Notes under the pieces: generated by a model | Database searches by the model: none | The model's input: only the letters and a program-made list of their open reading frames with translations | Told to the model about the DNA's origin: nothing | IMG/VR virus record: IMGVR_UViG_3300021139_000099 | Location: 1-28,451 of that record | Length of the DNA: 28,451 nucleotides | Origin: a virus | Strand: one strand, 5' to 3' | Part shown: positions 11,642-18,980 of the stretch, piece by piece | Numbering within the stretch: the stretch's first letter is position 1 | Layout: each line of letters opens with the position of its first letter | Position numbers and translations under genes: made by a program

Positions 11642-13204
11642 ATGCCTAATGATCTCGAAGAGGCGTTGACCGCCTCGGGTGCTGCGGCACTCGTCCAAAA
11701 GCAAATCGACCCGGTGCTGCTTGAGTACCAGCGCCGCTATGCGCCGCTCGTGCGCTCGCTGCCCACCGTCAAGCACGGTGCCACGGTCTACTACTTCAAC
11801 AAGCGTACGACCCTCCCGTCGGGTGGTTTCGTGACCGACGGTGGCGCACGCCCCGTTTCGACCTCGAACTACGCGCAGGAAAACTTCACCATCCGACTGC
11901 TCCAGAGCGTCGGTGCGGTGACCGGTTACGCGAACGCCGTTACGGCCGACGTCGTCGGAGACCTGCGTGCCCGTGAAATCGAAGGCGCCGCGCGTGGCCT
12001 GTACTGGGACGTCGAGAACGCCCTGGTGTGGGGTGCTTCACAGCCGACGGTTGCCGGTCCTTACCCGCAGTTCGACGGTCTCGACACGATTGTTGCTTCG
12101 TTCACCAACGCTTCGACCGGTGGCCCGTCCAACGGTATCGGCGGCGGTAGCATCGACAACTACGGTGGTGCGCAGACTTGGGGAGCCCCCAACTACTCGC
12201 CCTGGACCGACGGTGTCGACCAGAACGCCATCGACTTTGGTGGTAACTACTTGTCCCTCGGTGGACTGGACCAGTTGATCGACCTCGTTGAAAGCAACGT
12301 TGCCGAAGACGTCCAGAACGATGAGTGGATGTTCGTCATGTCGCCGGTGGCGACGAGCCGACTCTCGCAGTTGCTCGTCAACCAGCAGCGCTTCGTTGAC
12401 AACGTCGAGATTGCCCCTGGTTTGATCGTTCAGACCTACCGTGGCATCCCGATTGTCAAGACGTCGTTCCTCTCGCCGCGCACCAACAAGATGGGCACCG
12501 TGACCACGGCCACGGCCACCACGGGTGGTACCATCGCCGCCAGTACGTACTGCAACTACACGGTTGCTCCTGTCATCGCCCGCTTCGGTGAGATCCAGGC
12601 CGCTACCGTCGTGCAGCGTCAGGTTGGCGCGGGTACGTCCACCAACACGGTGACGTTGTCGTTCTCGACCCCCACGGGTCCGGAAGGCTCGCAGCCCACG
12701 CACTACAAGGTGTACGCCAACTACTCAGCCTCGGCGACCGCCCCGACGAACCCGAACATCAACCTGCTCGGTGTCGTTGACGCTTTCTACCTGGACTCCA
12801 GTGGCAACATCTGGCCCACCACGCAGATCAAGGACACGGGTTCCGCCCTCGTCCCGTCTGACGGAACGCACACGATTGCTACGGCGCCCACCACGTACTA
12901 CTACGGTAACGCCAACCTGCACCCGTTGACGGGTCAGGGCGAGCAGAGCATCTACCTGATGTCGCGTGACCCGAACTACATCGTGCGTCCGTACGTCCGA
13001 GAGATGCAGCCGATCCAGGTCTACCCGACCACGGCCTCACCGGACAGCCTGCCGTTTGCCTTCGTGGCGGACACCACGCTCGCTGTGCGTGCGCCGAAGT
13101 ACCTTGGCCGTCTGGCCAACGTTGTGGGATCGCTGGACAAGACCGCCGGTAACGGTGTCTACCCGACCAACGCCTCGTACACCCCGAACTTCGGTATCGA
13201 GTAG
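11642..13204 (+). CDS. major capsid protein with an inserted beta domain
   Basis: This 520-aa protein is the major head subunit by position after the scaffold and by HK97-like features. These include an N-terminal helical segment, the strand-rich VYYFNKRTTLPSGGFVTDGG region, WDVENALVWGASQP, the hinge and spine strands (DEWMFVMSPVATSRLSQLL), and a C-terminal VREMQPIQVYP then PFAFVADTTLAVRAPKYLGRLANV. Residues about 285-415 interrupt this with a Thr/Ser-rich beta domain (VTLSFSTPTGPEG, then THYKVYANYSA) resembling fibronectin type III or an Ig-like fold. AAGGAG upstream of ATG 11642 sets the start. Terminated downstream at 13231. Confidence 0.9.
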   Translation: MPNDLEEALTASGAAALVQKQIDPVLLEYQRRYAPLVRSLPTVKHGATVYYFNKRTTLPSGGFVTDGGARPVSTSNYAQENFTIRLLQSVGAVTGYANAVTADVVGDLRAREIEGAARGLYWDVENALVWGASQPTVAGPYPQFDGLDTIVASFTNASTGGPSNGIGGGSIDNYGGAQTWGAPNYSPWTDGVDQNAIDFGGNYLSLGGLDQLIDLVESNVAEDVQNDEWMFVMSPVATSRLSQLLVNQQRFVDNVEIAPGLIVQTYRGIPIVKTSFLSPRTNKMGTVTTATATTGGTIAASTYCNYTVAPVIARFGEIQAATVVQRQVGAGTSTNTVTLSFSTPTGPEGSQPTHYKVYANYSASATAPTNPNINLLGVVDAFYLDSSGNIWPTTQIKDTGSALVPSDGTHTIATAPTTYYYGNANLHPLTGQGEQSIYLMSRDPNYIVRPYVREMQPIQVYPTTASPDSLPFAFVADTTLAVRAPKYLGRLANVVGSLDKTAGNGVYPTNASYTPNFGIE

Positions 13205-13230
13205 TCGGCCCAGCCAACACAACGCAGTAT

Positions 13231-13280
13231 CTAGAGGGTGGCCGGTCCCCCTCGTTCCTCACCGGCCACCCTCTAGTTTT
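13231..13280 (+). terminator. strong intrinsic terminator after the capsid gene
   Basis: A perfect 16-bp stem (CTAGAGGGTGGCCGGT against ACCGGCCACCCTCTAG) with a 14-nt pyrimidine-rich loop is followed by TTTTA. It begins 27 nt after the capsid stop and 21 nt before the next gene. It should reduce read-through, so capsid transcripts exceed those of the neck and tail genes. Confidence 0.9.
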
Positions 13281-13300
13281 ACCACTCTGAAAGGAACAGA

Positions 13301-13618
13301 ATGTCTTCAGTTTTTGTTGCGAGCACTGCCATCTCATCTGCCCCGGGTTTCGCCTGGGACGTTACGGGTGACGAAGGTGCTCTCGAAATTCCGGTGCACT
13401 TGGCGAACGAAATCCTCGCCATCCCCGGTACCTGCTTCTATACCGTCGATGCCCCCGCTCGGGCGCTACCCGACCAAGGAAATGAACTTGGCGACGTCAA
13501 TGTCGAAGCCAAGGACGAGAACGACGACGCCGAAAAAGGCGCCGAAGAGGTGAAGGTCAAGCCTCGCGCAACGCGCGCCAAGAAGACCAAGGAAGAAACA
13601 CCTAGCGACGAGGAGTAG
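13301..13618 (+). CDS. hypothetical protein downstream of the capsid gene
   Basis: This 105-aa protein is not recognised. Residues 1-60 look like a small beta-rich domain (SVFVASTAISSAPGFAW, then ALEIPVHLANEILAI). The remainder is disordered and charged, acidic first (EAKDENDDAEKGAEEVK) and then basic (RATRAKKTKEE). AAAGGA 5-10 nt before ATG 13301 sets the start. It lies between the capsid terminator and the connector gene, a spot that often holds head decoration or head-completion proteins. A similar layout, with a folded start and a Lys/Glu/Thr tail, recurs in the 86-aa gene at 15820. Confidence 0.7.
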   Translation: MSSVFVASTAISSAPGFAWDVTGDEGALEIPVHLANEILAIPGTCFYTVDAPARALPDQGNELGDVNVEAKDENDDAEKGAEEVKVKPRATRAKKTKEETPSDEE

Positions 13619-13624
13619 TAGACA

Positions 13625-14311
13625 ATGGCTAACGACGGGTCTCAGTATAGCAATCCCGCCGCATTGGCCACGGTCGAAGACTTCAAACGTCGTTACGACG
13701 AGATCTCGCAGCAGATCGACCCGGCCGTGATTGCCGACAACCTCGTGGAGGCTACAGCCCACCTCGAGAGCCTTACCAGTCGGCGTCTGGCCCCTTTCTC
13801 CAACTTTGTCTACGAAGCGGAACTCTTCGGCATTAGCCCGACGGAGTACGGTAACAACGCTGACATGCCACTTGACATCTACGGATCTCTTGGTTTGTCG
13901 CAGGCCGTTTCGCTTGGGGCATCGTCGCTCGTGCGCCACTTCTGGCTAGACCAGTTCGCGCCGGCATATCCTGAGTTGTGGACGTACAGCATCCAGTCCA
14001 TGACCATCTACCGTACTTACGGTGACTACCAGCCCATCGATTTTGCCAATGGCGGAATCCGTGGCCCCAGCGTAACCGACGGGCACGTATGGTTGCGCTT
14101 GGGGACCTTTGCCCCCGAGGGAAGCCGCATTAACGTCGTCTACAGCGGGGGATACGCTAAGGGCGTCCCACCGGACCTGCGCCGCGCGTGCCTTTTTCAG
14201 GCCGCCAAGTTCCTCATCCTGGAAGCGGAACCTCAGATGCGCAAGGAAATGAACCTTGACGCCATCGACACTCAGATTGAACACTTGATCTCTCCCTGGG
14301 TCCGAGGATAG
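13625..14311 (+). CDS. head-tail connector (adaptor) protein
   Basis: This 228-aa protein fits HK97 gp6-like connectors, which form the ring beneath the portal. The N-terminal helices (LATVEDFKRRYDEIS, then VIADNLVEATAHLESLTSRRL) and the C-terminal GYAKGVPPDLRRACLFQAAKFLI are characteristic. A middle Tyr/Trp-rich insertion (residues about 60-165) is larger than in the minimal family, whose members are near 100 aa. The GAGGAG within the previous gene's end provides the ribosome site. It opens the neck gene series and is followed after 3 nt by the next gene. Confidence 0.8.
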   Translation: MANDGSQYSNPAALATVEDFKRRYDEISQQIDPAVIADNLVEATAHLESLTSRRLAPFSNFVYEAELFGISPTEYGNNADMPLDIYGSLGLSQAVSLGASSLVRHFWLDQFAPAYPELWTYSIQSMTIYRTYGDYQPIDFANGGIRGPSVTDGHVWLRLGTFAPEGSRINVVYSGGYAKGVPPDLRRACLFQAAKFLILEAEPQMRKEMNLDAIDTQIEHLISPWVRG

Positions 14312-14314
14312 CCA

Positions 14315-15148
14315 ATGGCCGGGATGGTCAGGGCCGGCACCAACTTCGACCGAGTCGGTCGAGCGGTTGGTATGTCGGGCTTAGATAGCGTCATCACCAA
14401 ACTCGTACTATTTAGCAAGCGCCTCGAAGATGTTCCCGGCGCCATGCAGGAGATCTATCAAGAGTTCGCCTTCATGGAAGAACTCAGATTCGCCAGCGGA
14501 GGCTCAGCCCCCGAGTTTGGCATCTCCGGCAAGTGGGCTTACCTTTCGTTTAGCACGCAGTACAACCGGCAGAGTAACGGAGCCCCGACCACCAACGAGC
14601 CCCTCGTGGCTCACGGCTGGTTGCGGGAAGCGGCTACCCACCCCACCCTTCGAACCTTCGGGGCCAAGGGAATGGAAATGCTGATCGATCCTTCCAAGAT
14701 TGCTCCGGCCGACTATTCTCACGGCAAGAATTATGGATGGTTCCACCAGAACGGTCCACAGGGCAACAACCCTGCACGTAAATTCGTAAGCCTTGCGGGA
14801 TTTATCCCCATAGCAACTTTGATCTTGAAGAACTTCATCACGCGCGGGGTCGATGGCTTTTCGCGCGCCGAGGTTCCGTCGGACAGGTCAATCAACATGA
14901 CCGGCATCTCCGACCTCAAGAGCATGAACAAACTCTCCCAGGAGAACCAGGACAAACTCTTCGCCAAGTGGATGAAGAATGTCGAGCCCAACGTTTCTCA
15001 AGAACAGCATCTATTGAAGATTGCTGACGCCAGAGCATACAAGGGTGGCCCGCTGACAAAGACGAGCCTTGAGAAGGGCGATGTCACCAAGTACCGTGAT
15101 TTGTACGCTCAGTTCTCGCGCGGCGACCCACACCTGAGGAAACCATAA
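14315..15148 (+). CDS. neck or tail-completion protein (HK97 gp10/Mu gpG-like)
   Basis: This 277-aa protein resembles virion morphogenesis proteins of the HK97 gp10 / Mu virion-morphogenesis type. Support comes from the N-terminal helix with DSVITKLVLFSKRLEDV, the central GWLREAATHPT, the IDPSKIAPADYSHGKNYGWFHQNG segment and NPARKFVSLA, the usual His-Gly then Pro-Ala-Arg sequence of the family. The C-terminal 90 residues (from about 190) are an extra charged tail not typical of the family. Start ATG 14315 follows GAGGATAG. The end overlaps the next gene as TAATG. It should act at the head-tail interface. Confidence 0.7.
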   Translation: MAGMVRAGTNFDRVGRAVGMSGLDSVITKLVLFSKRLEDVPGAMQEIYQEFAFMEELRFASGGSAPEFGISGKWAYLSFSTQYNRQSNGAPTTNEPLVAHGWLREAATHPTLRTFGAKGMEMLIDPSKIAPADYSHGKNYGWFHQNGPQGNNPARKFVSLAGFIPIATLILKNFITRGVDGFSRAEVPSDRSINMTGISDLKSMNKLSQENQDKLFAKWMKNVEPNVSQEQHLLKIADARAYKGGPLTKTSLEKGDVTKYRDLYAQFSRGDPHLRKP

Positions 15149-15819
15149 TGTCTAACCCAGATCCTAAGTGGTGGGAAAACTGGAATCTCTCATACGTCGA
15201 TGACGCCTTCGGCCCGATGTATGGAGGCCACTCCGTCCAAGAGGCGGTCGTGGCAACGATCAAACTCTGGATACCGACTTATATCGCGGCAATCAATCGT
15301 AACCTGGGTTCAGAAATCCTCAAGGTTCCAATCGACTATCAGCGCCGCCCAGACTACACGACCCCTCCGCGCGGAGCATGCGCCCTCATCCTGGTGGATG
15401 TCCCCAGCACAGTCGGAGAACCGCTCATGCAGAGCGACGGCATCCGAGCCGACTGGCGCGTCGAGATCATGGTGTTCGTTTACGGGACCACCGACTGGCG
15501 CGAAACTGCGGCGCTCACTCAAGCCTACACGACCGCCGTTCGAACGCTACTGGTCCACCAAAAAGGTCTCGGGGGTTTCGCTGAAACCTCCAAATACGAC
15601 GGAGAGGAATACCTCGAAGGCGAGCACGTCGGCACCAGGACGACTGGGATCGGCCACCTGCGCTTTGCCGTCACCGTCGGCAACATTAACACTGTCTACG
15701 GAGGACCTCCGTTGCCTCAGTTCACCGCCACTGGCTCAATGTCTGGTCCCTCCATCCTTCCCCCATCAGACGTCCCGACCGTGGCTGAAGCCAACGTGTC
15801 CATTTCGAAAGAAAAGTAG
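15148..15819 (+). CDS. tail terminator/neck-like protein
   Basis: This 223-aa protein occupies the place of the tail terminator, between neck genes and the sheath. Its middle has the alternating beta and helical elements of such proteins: GACALILVDVPSTVGEPLM, then WRVEIMVFVYGTTDWRETAALTQAYTTAVRTLL, then HLRFAVTVGNINTVYG. The ring-forming terminator stops tail growth and binds the head, but this role is deduced from position and fold pattern only. The C-terminal 35 residues are Pro/Ser-rich. ATG 15148 overlaps the previous stop (TAATG) behind GAGGAAA. The next ATG follows the stop directly. Confidence 0.6.
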   Translation: MSNPDPKWWENWNLSYVDDAFGPMYGGHSVQEAVVATIKLWIPTYIAAINRNLGSEILKVPIDYQRRPDYTTPPRGACALILVDVPSTVGEPLMQSDGIRADWRVEIMVFVYGTTDWRETAALTQAYTTAVRTLLVHQKGLGGFAETSKYDGEEYLEGEHVGTRTTGIGHLRFAVTVGNINTVYGGPPLPQFTATGSMSGPSILPPSDVPTVAEANVSISKEK

Positions 15820-16080
15820 ATGAGCAAAAAGAACGTTTTCGTCCAGGCCAGTCATGTTTTGAATGACGACGCCGGACACCCCTTGTCCCCCAGTTCGCAG
15901 TACAGCGTCCCCGACGGACCCCTTATTAACCAATACATCGCGGACGGCCTTTTGGACGTTGTTGAGGCGCCGGCTGAAAAAGCCAAAGCCAAGACGGAAG
16001 ACAAGACGAAGACCGCAAACACTACTCGCACTCAGGTAACTGAGTCCGACAATACCTCAGAGGAGAACACCAATGCCTAG
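15820..16080 (+). CDS. small hypothetical protein before the sheath
   Basis: This 86-aa protein starts immediately after the previous stop and overlaps the sheath gene by eight bases (16073-16080). Residues 1-50 form a short folded part (VFVQASHVLND, then YSVPDGPLINQYIADGLLDVVE). The rest is a low-complexity Lys/Thr/Glu tail (AKAKTEDKTKTANTTRTQ). The sheath ribosome site GAGGAG lies inside its last codons, so translation is coupled. The function is unknown; a neck or tail-assembly accessory fits the position. Confidence 0.65.
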   Translation: MSKKNVFVQASHVLNDDAGHPLSPSSQYSVPDGPLINQYIADGLLDVVEAPAEKAKAKTEDKTKTANTTRTQVTESDNTSEENTNA

Positions 16081-17638
16081 CGCACCCGGCGTCAACGTAA
16101 ATGTCCTTGCCGGAGTCTCGAGCCCCCAGAGCAACACCCCGACGGCCACATGGTTCGTCGTTGGTGACGCCTACGGCCCCTCCGGAGTTGCAGTACCGGT
16201 CAACTCGATCTCGGACTTCAACAAATACTTCGGTCAGATTGTCAACGGTCAGATCACGGGTCGCTACACCCTGACGGCCGACAGCACGACCATCAACAGT
16301 TCGCTTCTTTACGACGCCCTCGACCTTTACTTTCGTGAGGGTGGAATCAACGCGTTCGTTTCTCTGCGCGCTCCCGCGTCCAGCGGCGCCACCGCCACGG
16401 TGACGAGCGGCCTCACGGTCCTCACTGCCCTGGGTAAGGGTGAGTGGGCCAACTCCTCGAGCGCCAGTGCTGCCGGTGTTATCGTGACGGTGACCTGCCC
16501 CACCACGGGTGTCTGGTACGCCACGATTGCCTACAACGGTGTCACGCTCGCCACGTCCCCCTCGCTCGGCTCCGATGCCGACCTTCAGGCTTGGATCAAC
16601 TCACTGCCGGCTTACAACGCCATGGTGGTTGCTAGCGGCACCTCGGGTAGCACGACCCTCCCGACCGCCGGAAACTCGCTGGTCATTTACTTGACCGGTG
16701 GAACCAACGCCGCCGTCGCCGACACGGACATTGACGCCGCTCTTGCCGTCTTCAACTCGAGTTACGGACCTGGTCAGGTCTCATTCCCCGGCCACGTCAC
16801 GGACCTTTGCAACAACAAGTTGACCGCGCACGCTGCGCTGTACAACCGCGTTGCATTCTTGGACGGAGCCAACACGGCCACCGTCGCGACCCTGACGACT
16901 TCTGTGGCGACGCTTCAAGCCACCACGCCCGTCTCCGGTGGTGTGACCGTCGACCCGTCCTACGCTGCGTTCTTCGCTCCGTGGTGCCTGATCCCCGGCC
17001 TCGTCAACACGAACCCTTCGAGCGCCAGCGGCGTCGTTGCCAACCGCATCGCGGCCCCATCCGCCTATGCGGCGGCCAAGGTTGCCATCATGGACCAGAC
17101 TGCCGACTGCAACGTTCCCGCCGCGGGCCGCAACGGTGCCGCTTCGTACGTCGTCGGTGTCACCCAGGCTTGGACGGACGCGCAACGCTCCACCCTCAAT
17201 CAGGGTGGCGTCAACGTCATCCGACTGGTCCCGAACCTCAACGCCATCGAACTCTATGGGTTCCGTAGCGCTGCGTTCGACCAGAACTGGGTGTTCCTCA
17301 ACAACGTTCGTTTCCGCATGCAGATGACGCGTGACTTCGACATCGTGTCTGAGGGCTTTGTCTTCGCCGAGATCGACGGTCGCGGCCAGGTCTTCTCCCG
17401 CCTCAACGGCGCTCTCGCCGGAGTGTGCCAGGGTTACTACAACCGTGGCTCGCTCTACGGCGCGGTCGCCCAGAACGCTTTCTCGGTCAACACGGGTCCT
17501 CAGGTGAATAACCCGACCACGATTGCCGCTTCGCAGATCAATGCGTTGGTGAGCCTTCGCATGTCGCCGTCTGCTGAATTCGTCAACATCACCGTGAGCA
17601 AGTTCCTCGCTTCGGCGGCTCTTCCGGTCACGGCTTAA
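16073..17638 (+). CDS. tail sheath protein
   Basis: This 521-aa protein defines the phage as contractile. The C-terminal part has the conserved sheath features: VTQAWTDAQRSTLNQGGVNVI, then LYGFRSAAFDQNWVFLNNVRF, FVFAEIDGRGQVFSRLN, GALAGVCQGYYNRGSLYGA, and RMSPSAEFVNITVSKFL at the end. The N-terminal region starts with MPSAPGVNVNV and SNTPTATWFVVGDA, like other sheaths that begin with a Pro-Gly-Val strand. Residues about 100-245 form a Ser/Thr/Ala-rich surface domain. The subunits assemble around the tube and contract on adsorption. GAGGAGAA precedes ATG 16073. The next gene encodes the tube. Confidence 0.93.
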   Translation: MPSAPGVNVNVLAGVSSPQSNTPTATWFVVGDAYGPSGVAVPVNSISDFNKYFGQIVNGQITGRYTLTADSTTINSSLLYDALDLYFREGGINAFVSLRAPASSGATATVTSGLTVLTALGKGEWANSSSASAAGVIVTVTCPTTGVWYATIAYNGVTLATSPSLGSDADLQAWINSLPAYNAMVVASGTSGSTTLPTAGNSLVIYLTGGTNAAVADTDIDAALAVFNSSYGPGQVSFPGHVTDLCNNKLTAHAALYNRVAFLDGANTATVATLTTSVATLQATTPVSGGVTVDPSYAAFFAPWCLIPGLVNTNPSSASGVVANRIAAPSAYAAAKVAIMDQTADCNVPAAGRNGAASYVVGVTQAWTDAQRSTLNQGGVNVIRLVPNLNAIELYGFRSAAFDQNWVFLNNVRFRMQMTRDFDIVSEGFVFAEIDGRGQVFSRLNGALAGVCQGYYNRGSLYGAVAQNAFSVNTGPQVNNPTTIAASQINALVSLRMSPSAEFVNITVSKFLASAALPVTA

Positions 17639-17664
17639 CCACCTCTATCCACTAGGAGAATTTG

Positions 17665-18102
17665 ATGCCCTCAAATACCACACAGCACTTTTACGGCTCA
17701 GAACAGCAGTGGCTAGTTTCACTGAACGTCAACGGCGTCGACTACGGCGTTTTTGACAAGTTCTCTGGTGGCGACGTGACGTCTTCGCCGGTCAAGAACC
17801 GACCCGGCGGCATGGGTGACGAGATCACCTACACCGCTCTCCCCGTTTACTCCGACATTGTCATCACCAAGGTGTACGAGACTCAGAAGGACCACACTCG
17901 CGTTGGACTCCTGAAGACTCTCGTCGGCCGTGCGGTCGCAACTGTGACCTTGCAGCCCCTTGACGACTCGGGTATCCCCTGGGGATCGCCGACCGTCTTC
18001 AACGGCCGCCTTGCAGCCGTGAAGCCGGGGCAGACCGACTCCAACTCCAATAGCCCCCGTATGGTGGAGATTGACTTGGCAGTCGAAACAATTACGCAGT
18101 AA
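17665..18102 (+). CDS. tail tube protein
   Basis: This 145-aa protein directly follows the sheath and has the expected length and beta-rich character of a myovirus tube subunit. Segments include WLVSLNVNGVDYGVFDKFSGGDV, shown by residues about 14-36 (read in parts), then DIVITKVYETQKDHTR and RMVEIDLAVETITQ at the C-terminus. Tube rings stack inside the sheath and form the DNA channel. The start is ATG 17665 rather than the TTG at 17662, since AGGAGAA lies at good spacing. The chaperone gene begins 27 nt later. Confidence 0.88.
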   Translation: MPSNTTQHFYGSEQQWLVSLNVNGVDYGVFDKFSGGDVTSSPVKNRPGGMGDEITYTALPVYSDIVITKVYETQKDHTRVGLLKTLVGRAVATVTLQPLDDSGIPWGSPTVFNGRLAAVKPGQTDSNSNSPRMVEIDLAVETITQ

Positions 18103-18129
18103 CAAAAACACCAGCCGTAGGAGGAACCA

Positions 18130-18672
18130 ATGGCCGAAGTTAACATCCACCCCGAGGGGGGCTACAAGAAGTTCGAGGAAGAGGAGGCTGTGGAGCACGT
18201 CGCTCCGCGATCATTCACTCCACTCGAAGGGCTAAGGGATCGCTACAAGCAGATCCGAGCAGAACTGTACAAGGACATCCAGATTCCACGCTGGAATGAA
18301 CCTGCACTCTGGGCTCGCTTCAAAGCGGTAGACATGAGCAAACTGTCCGAGGCCAGCGCCAACCGACAGAAGAAGGGCGGAAGCGACTGGACCCTGCTGT
18401 CCAGCGCGGACGTTCTCGTCAACTCGTGCATCGGAGTTTACGCCGTGTACGACAGCGACCCCGACACCAAGTATTCCCTCCGTGAAGACGACCCGCACGG
18501 AGAATGGACCCGGTTCGACAAGGACCTCGCAGACGCTCTCGGCCTGGACACCAAGTCCCACGCCGAAACGTGTCGCAAGGTTTTCCTTACGGACGGAGAC
18601 CTTCTGTCTGTTGCCGATGCTCTTATCGAGTGGAGCAACAACGCCAACAACGAGGCCGACTCGGCTTTTTAG
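18130..18672 (+). CDS. tail assembly chaperone, short form
   Basis: This 180-aa product lies between tube and tape measure, the standard position of the first tail assembly chaperone (gpG-type). It is charged and mostly helical (FTPLEGLRDRYKQIRAELYKD, in parts, and FLTDGDLLSVADALIEWSNN). GTAGGAGGAACC before ATG 18130 is a strong ribosome site. It ends GCT TTT TAG, a T-run at the stop codon suited to -1 slippage into the frame that continues to 18896. Such proteins bind the tape measure and prevent misfolding during tail assembly. They are not in the virion. Confidence 0.85.
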   Translation: MAEVNIHPEGGYKKFEEEEAVEHVAPRSFTPLEGLRDRYKQIRAELYKDIQIPRWNEPALWARFKAVDMSKLSEASANRQKKGGSDWTLLSSADVLVNSCIGVYAVYDSDPDTKYSLREDDPHGEWTRFDKDLADALGLDTKSHAETCRKVFLTDGDLLSVADALIEWSNNANNEADSAF

Positions 18673-18896
18673 AAGCCCTGGAAGGGGACCAGTTCATAGA
18701 GGTCGGCGCTAGCGCAATTTTGCTCGGCGTCGACCCTATGAACATCCTTGACAGGGCTGGCGAAGATGCAATAATCGAGGTCGCCCTTCTGCGTCGCGCT
18801 TACCAAATCAAGAACGAGCAGACAATGAGGGAGCAGGAGAATCTTGGTGTCATTTTGGGAAATACTGTTGCAGAGATTTTCTCCAAGATTCTTTAG
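18130..18896 (+). CDS. tail assembly chaperone, -1 frameshift product
   Basis: The open frame downstream of the short form's stop is in the -1 register, lacks a convincing start of its own, and begins coding-like sequence exactly at the T-run (18666-18670). Slippage of Phe-tRNA from TTT at 18667-18669 back one base lets TTA at 18669-18671 be read instead of TAG. It continues into LEALEGDQF and ends at SKIL, adding 75 residues for about 255 aa in all. The extension is helical (NILDRAGEDAIIEVALLRRAY). This G/GT-type arrangement is conserved in tailed phages. The slippery site is short and not the classical seven-base form. Confidence 0.8.
18748..18775 (+). promoter_or_regulatory. candidate internal promoter before the tape measure
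   Basis: TTGACA (18748-18753), 16 nt ending in ATGC, and AATAAT (18770-18775) lie inside the chaperone extension. The TGCAATAAT end is identical to that of the promoter at 4917. However, a terminator (18930) lies between this site and the tape measure gene, and the site could be chance. Confidence 0.35.
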
Positions 18897-18929
18897 TTAG
18901 ACCGCGTCCAAAATAGAGGGCGCTTACGC

Positions 18930-18965
18930 GCCGCTGCCCCTACCCCGGGGTGGCGGCTTTCTTTG
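18930..18965 (+). terminator. intrinsic terminator between chaperone and tape measure
   Basis: GCCGCTGCCCC (18930-18940) pairs with GGGGTGGCGGC (18947-18957) over a TACCCC loop, giving 11 bp with two wobbles, followed by TTTCTTT. A smaller GGCGC/GCGCC hairpin lies just upstream. It would lower tape measure transcription relative to sheath, tube and chaperone. Confidence 0.78.
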
Positions 18966-18980
18966 TGAAAGGGGGGTACA

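Noticed and set aside
12038-12703. Minus-strand 221-aa frame opposite the capsid gene
   Set aside because: It is a shadow frame rich in Arg and Gly, opposite a clear capsid gene.
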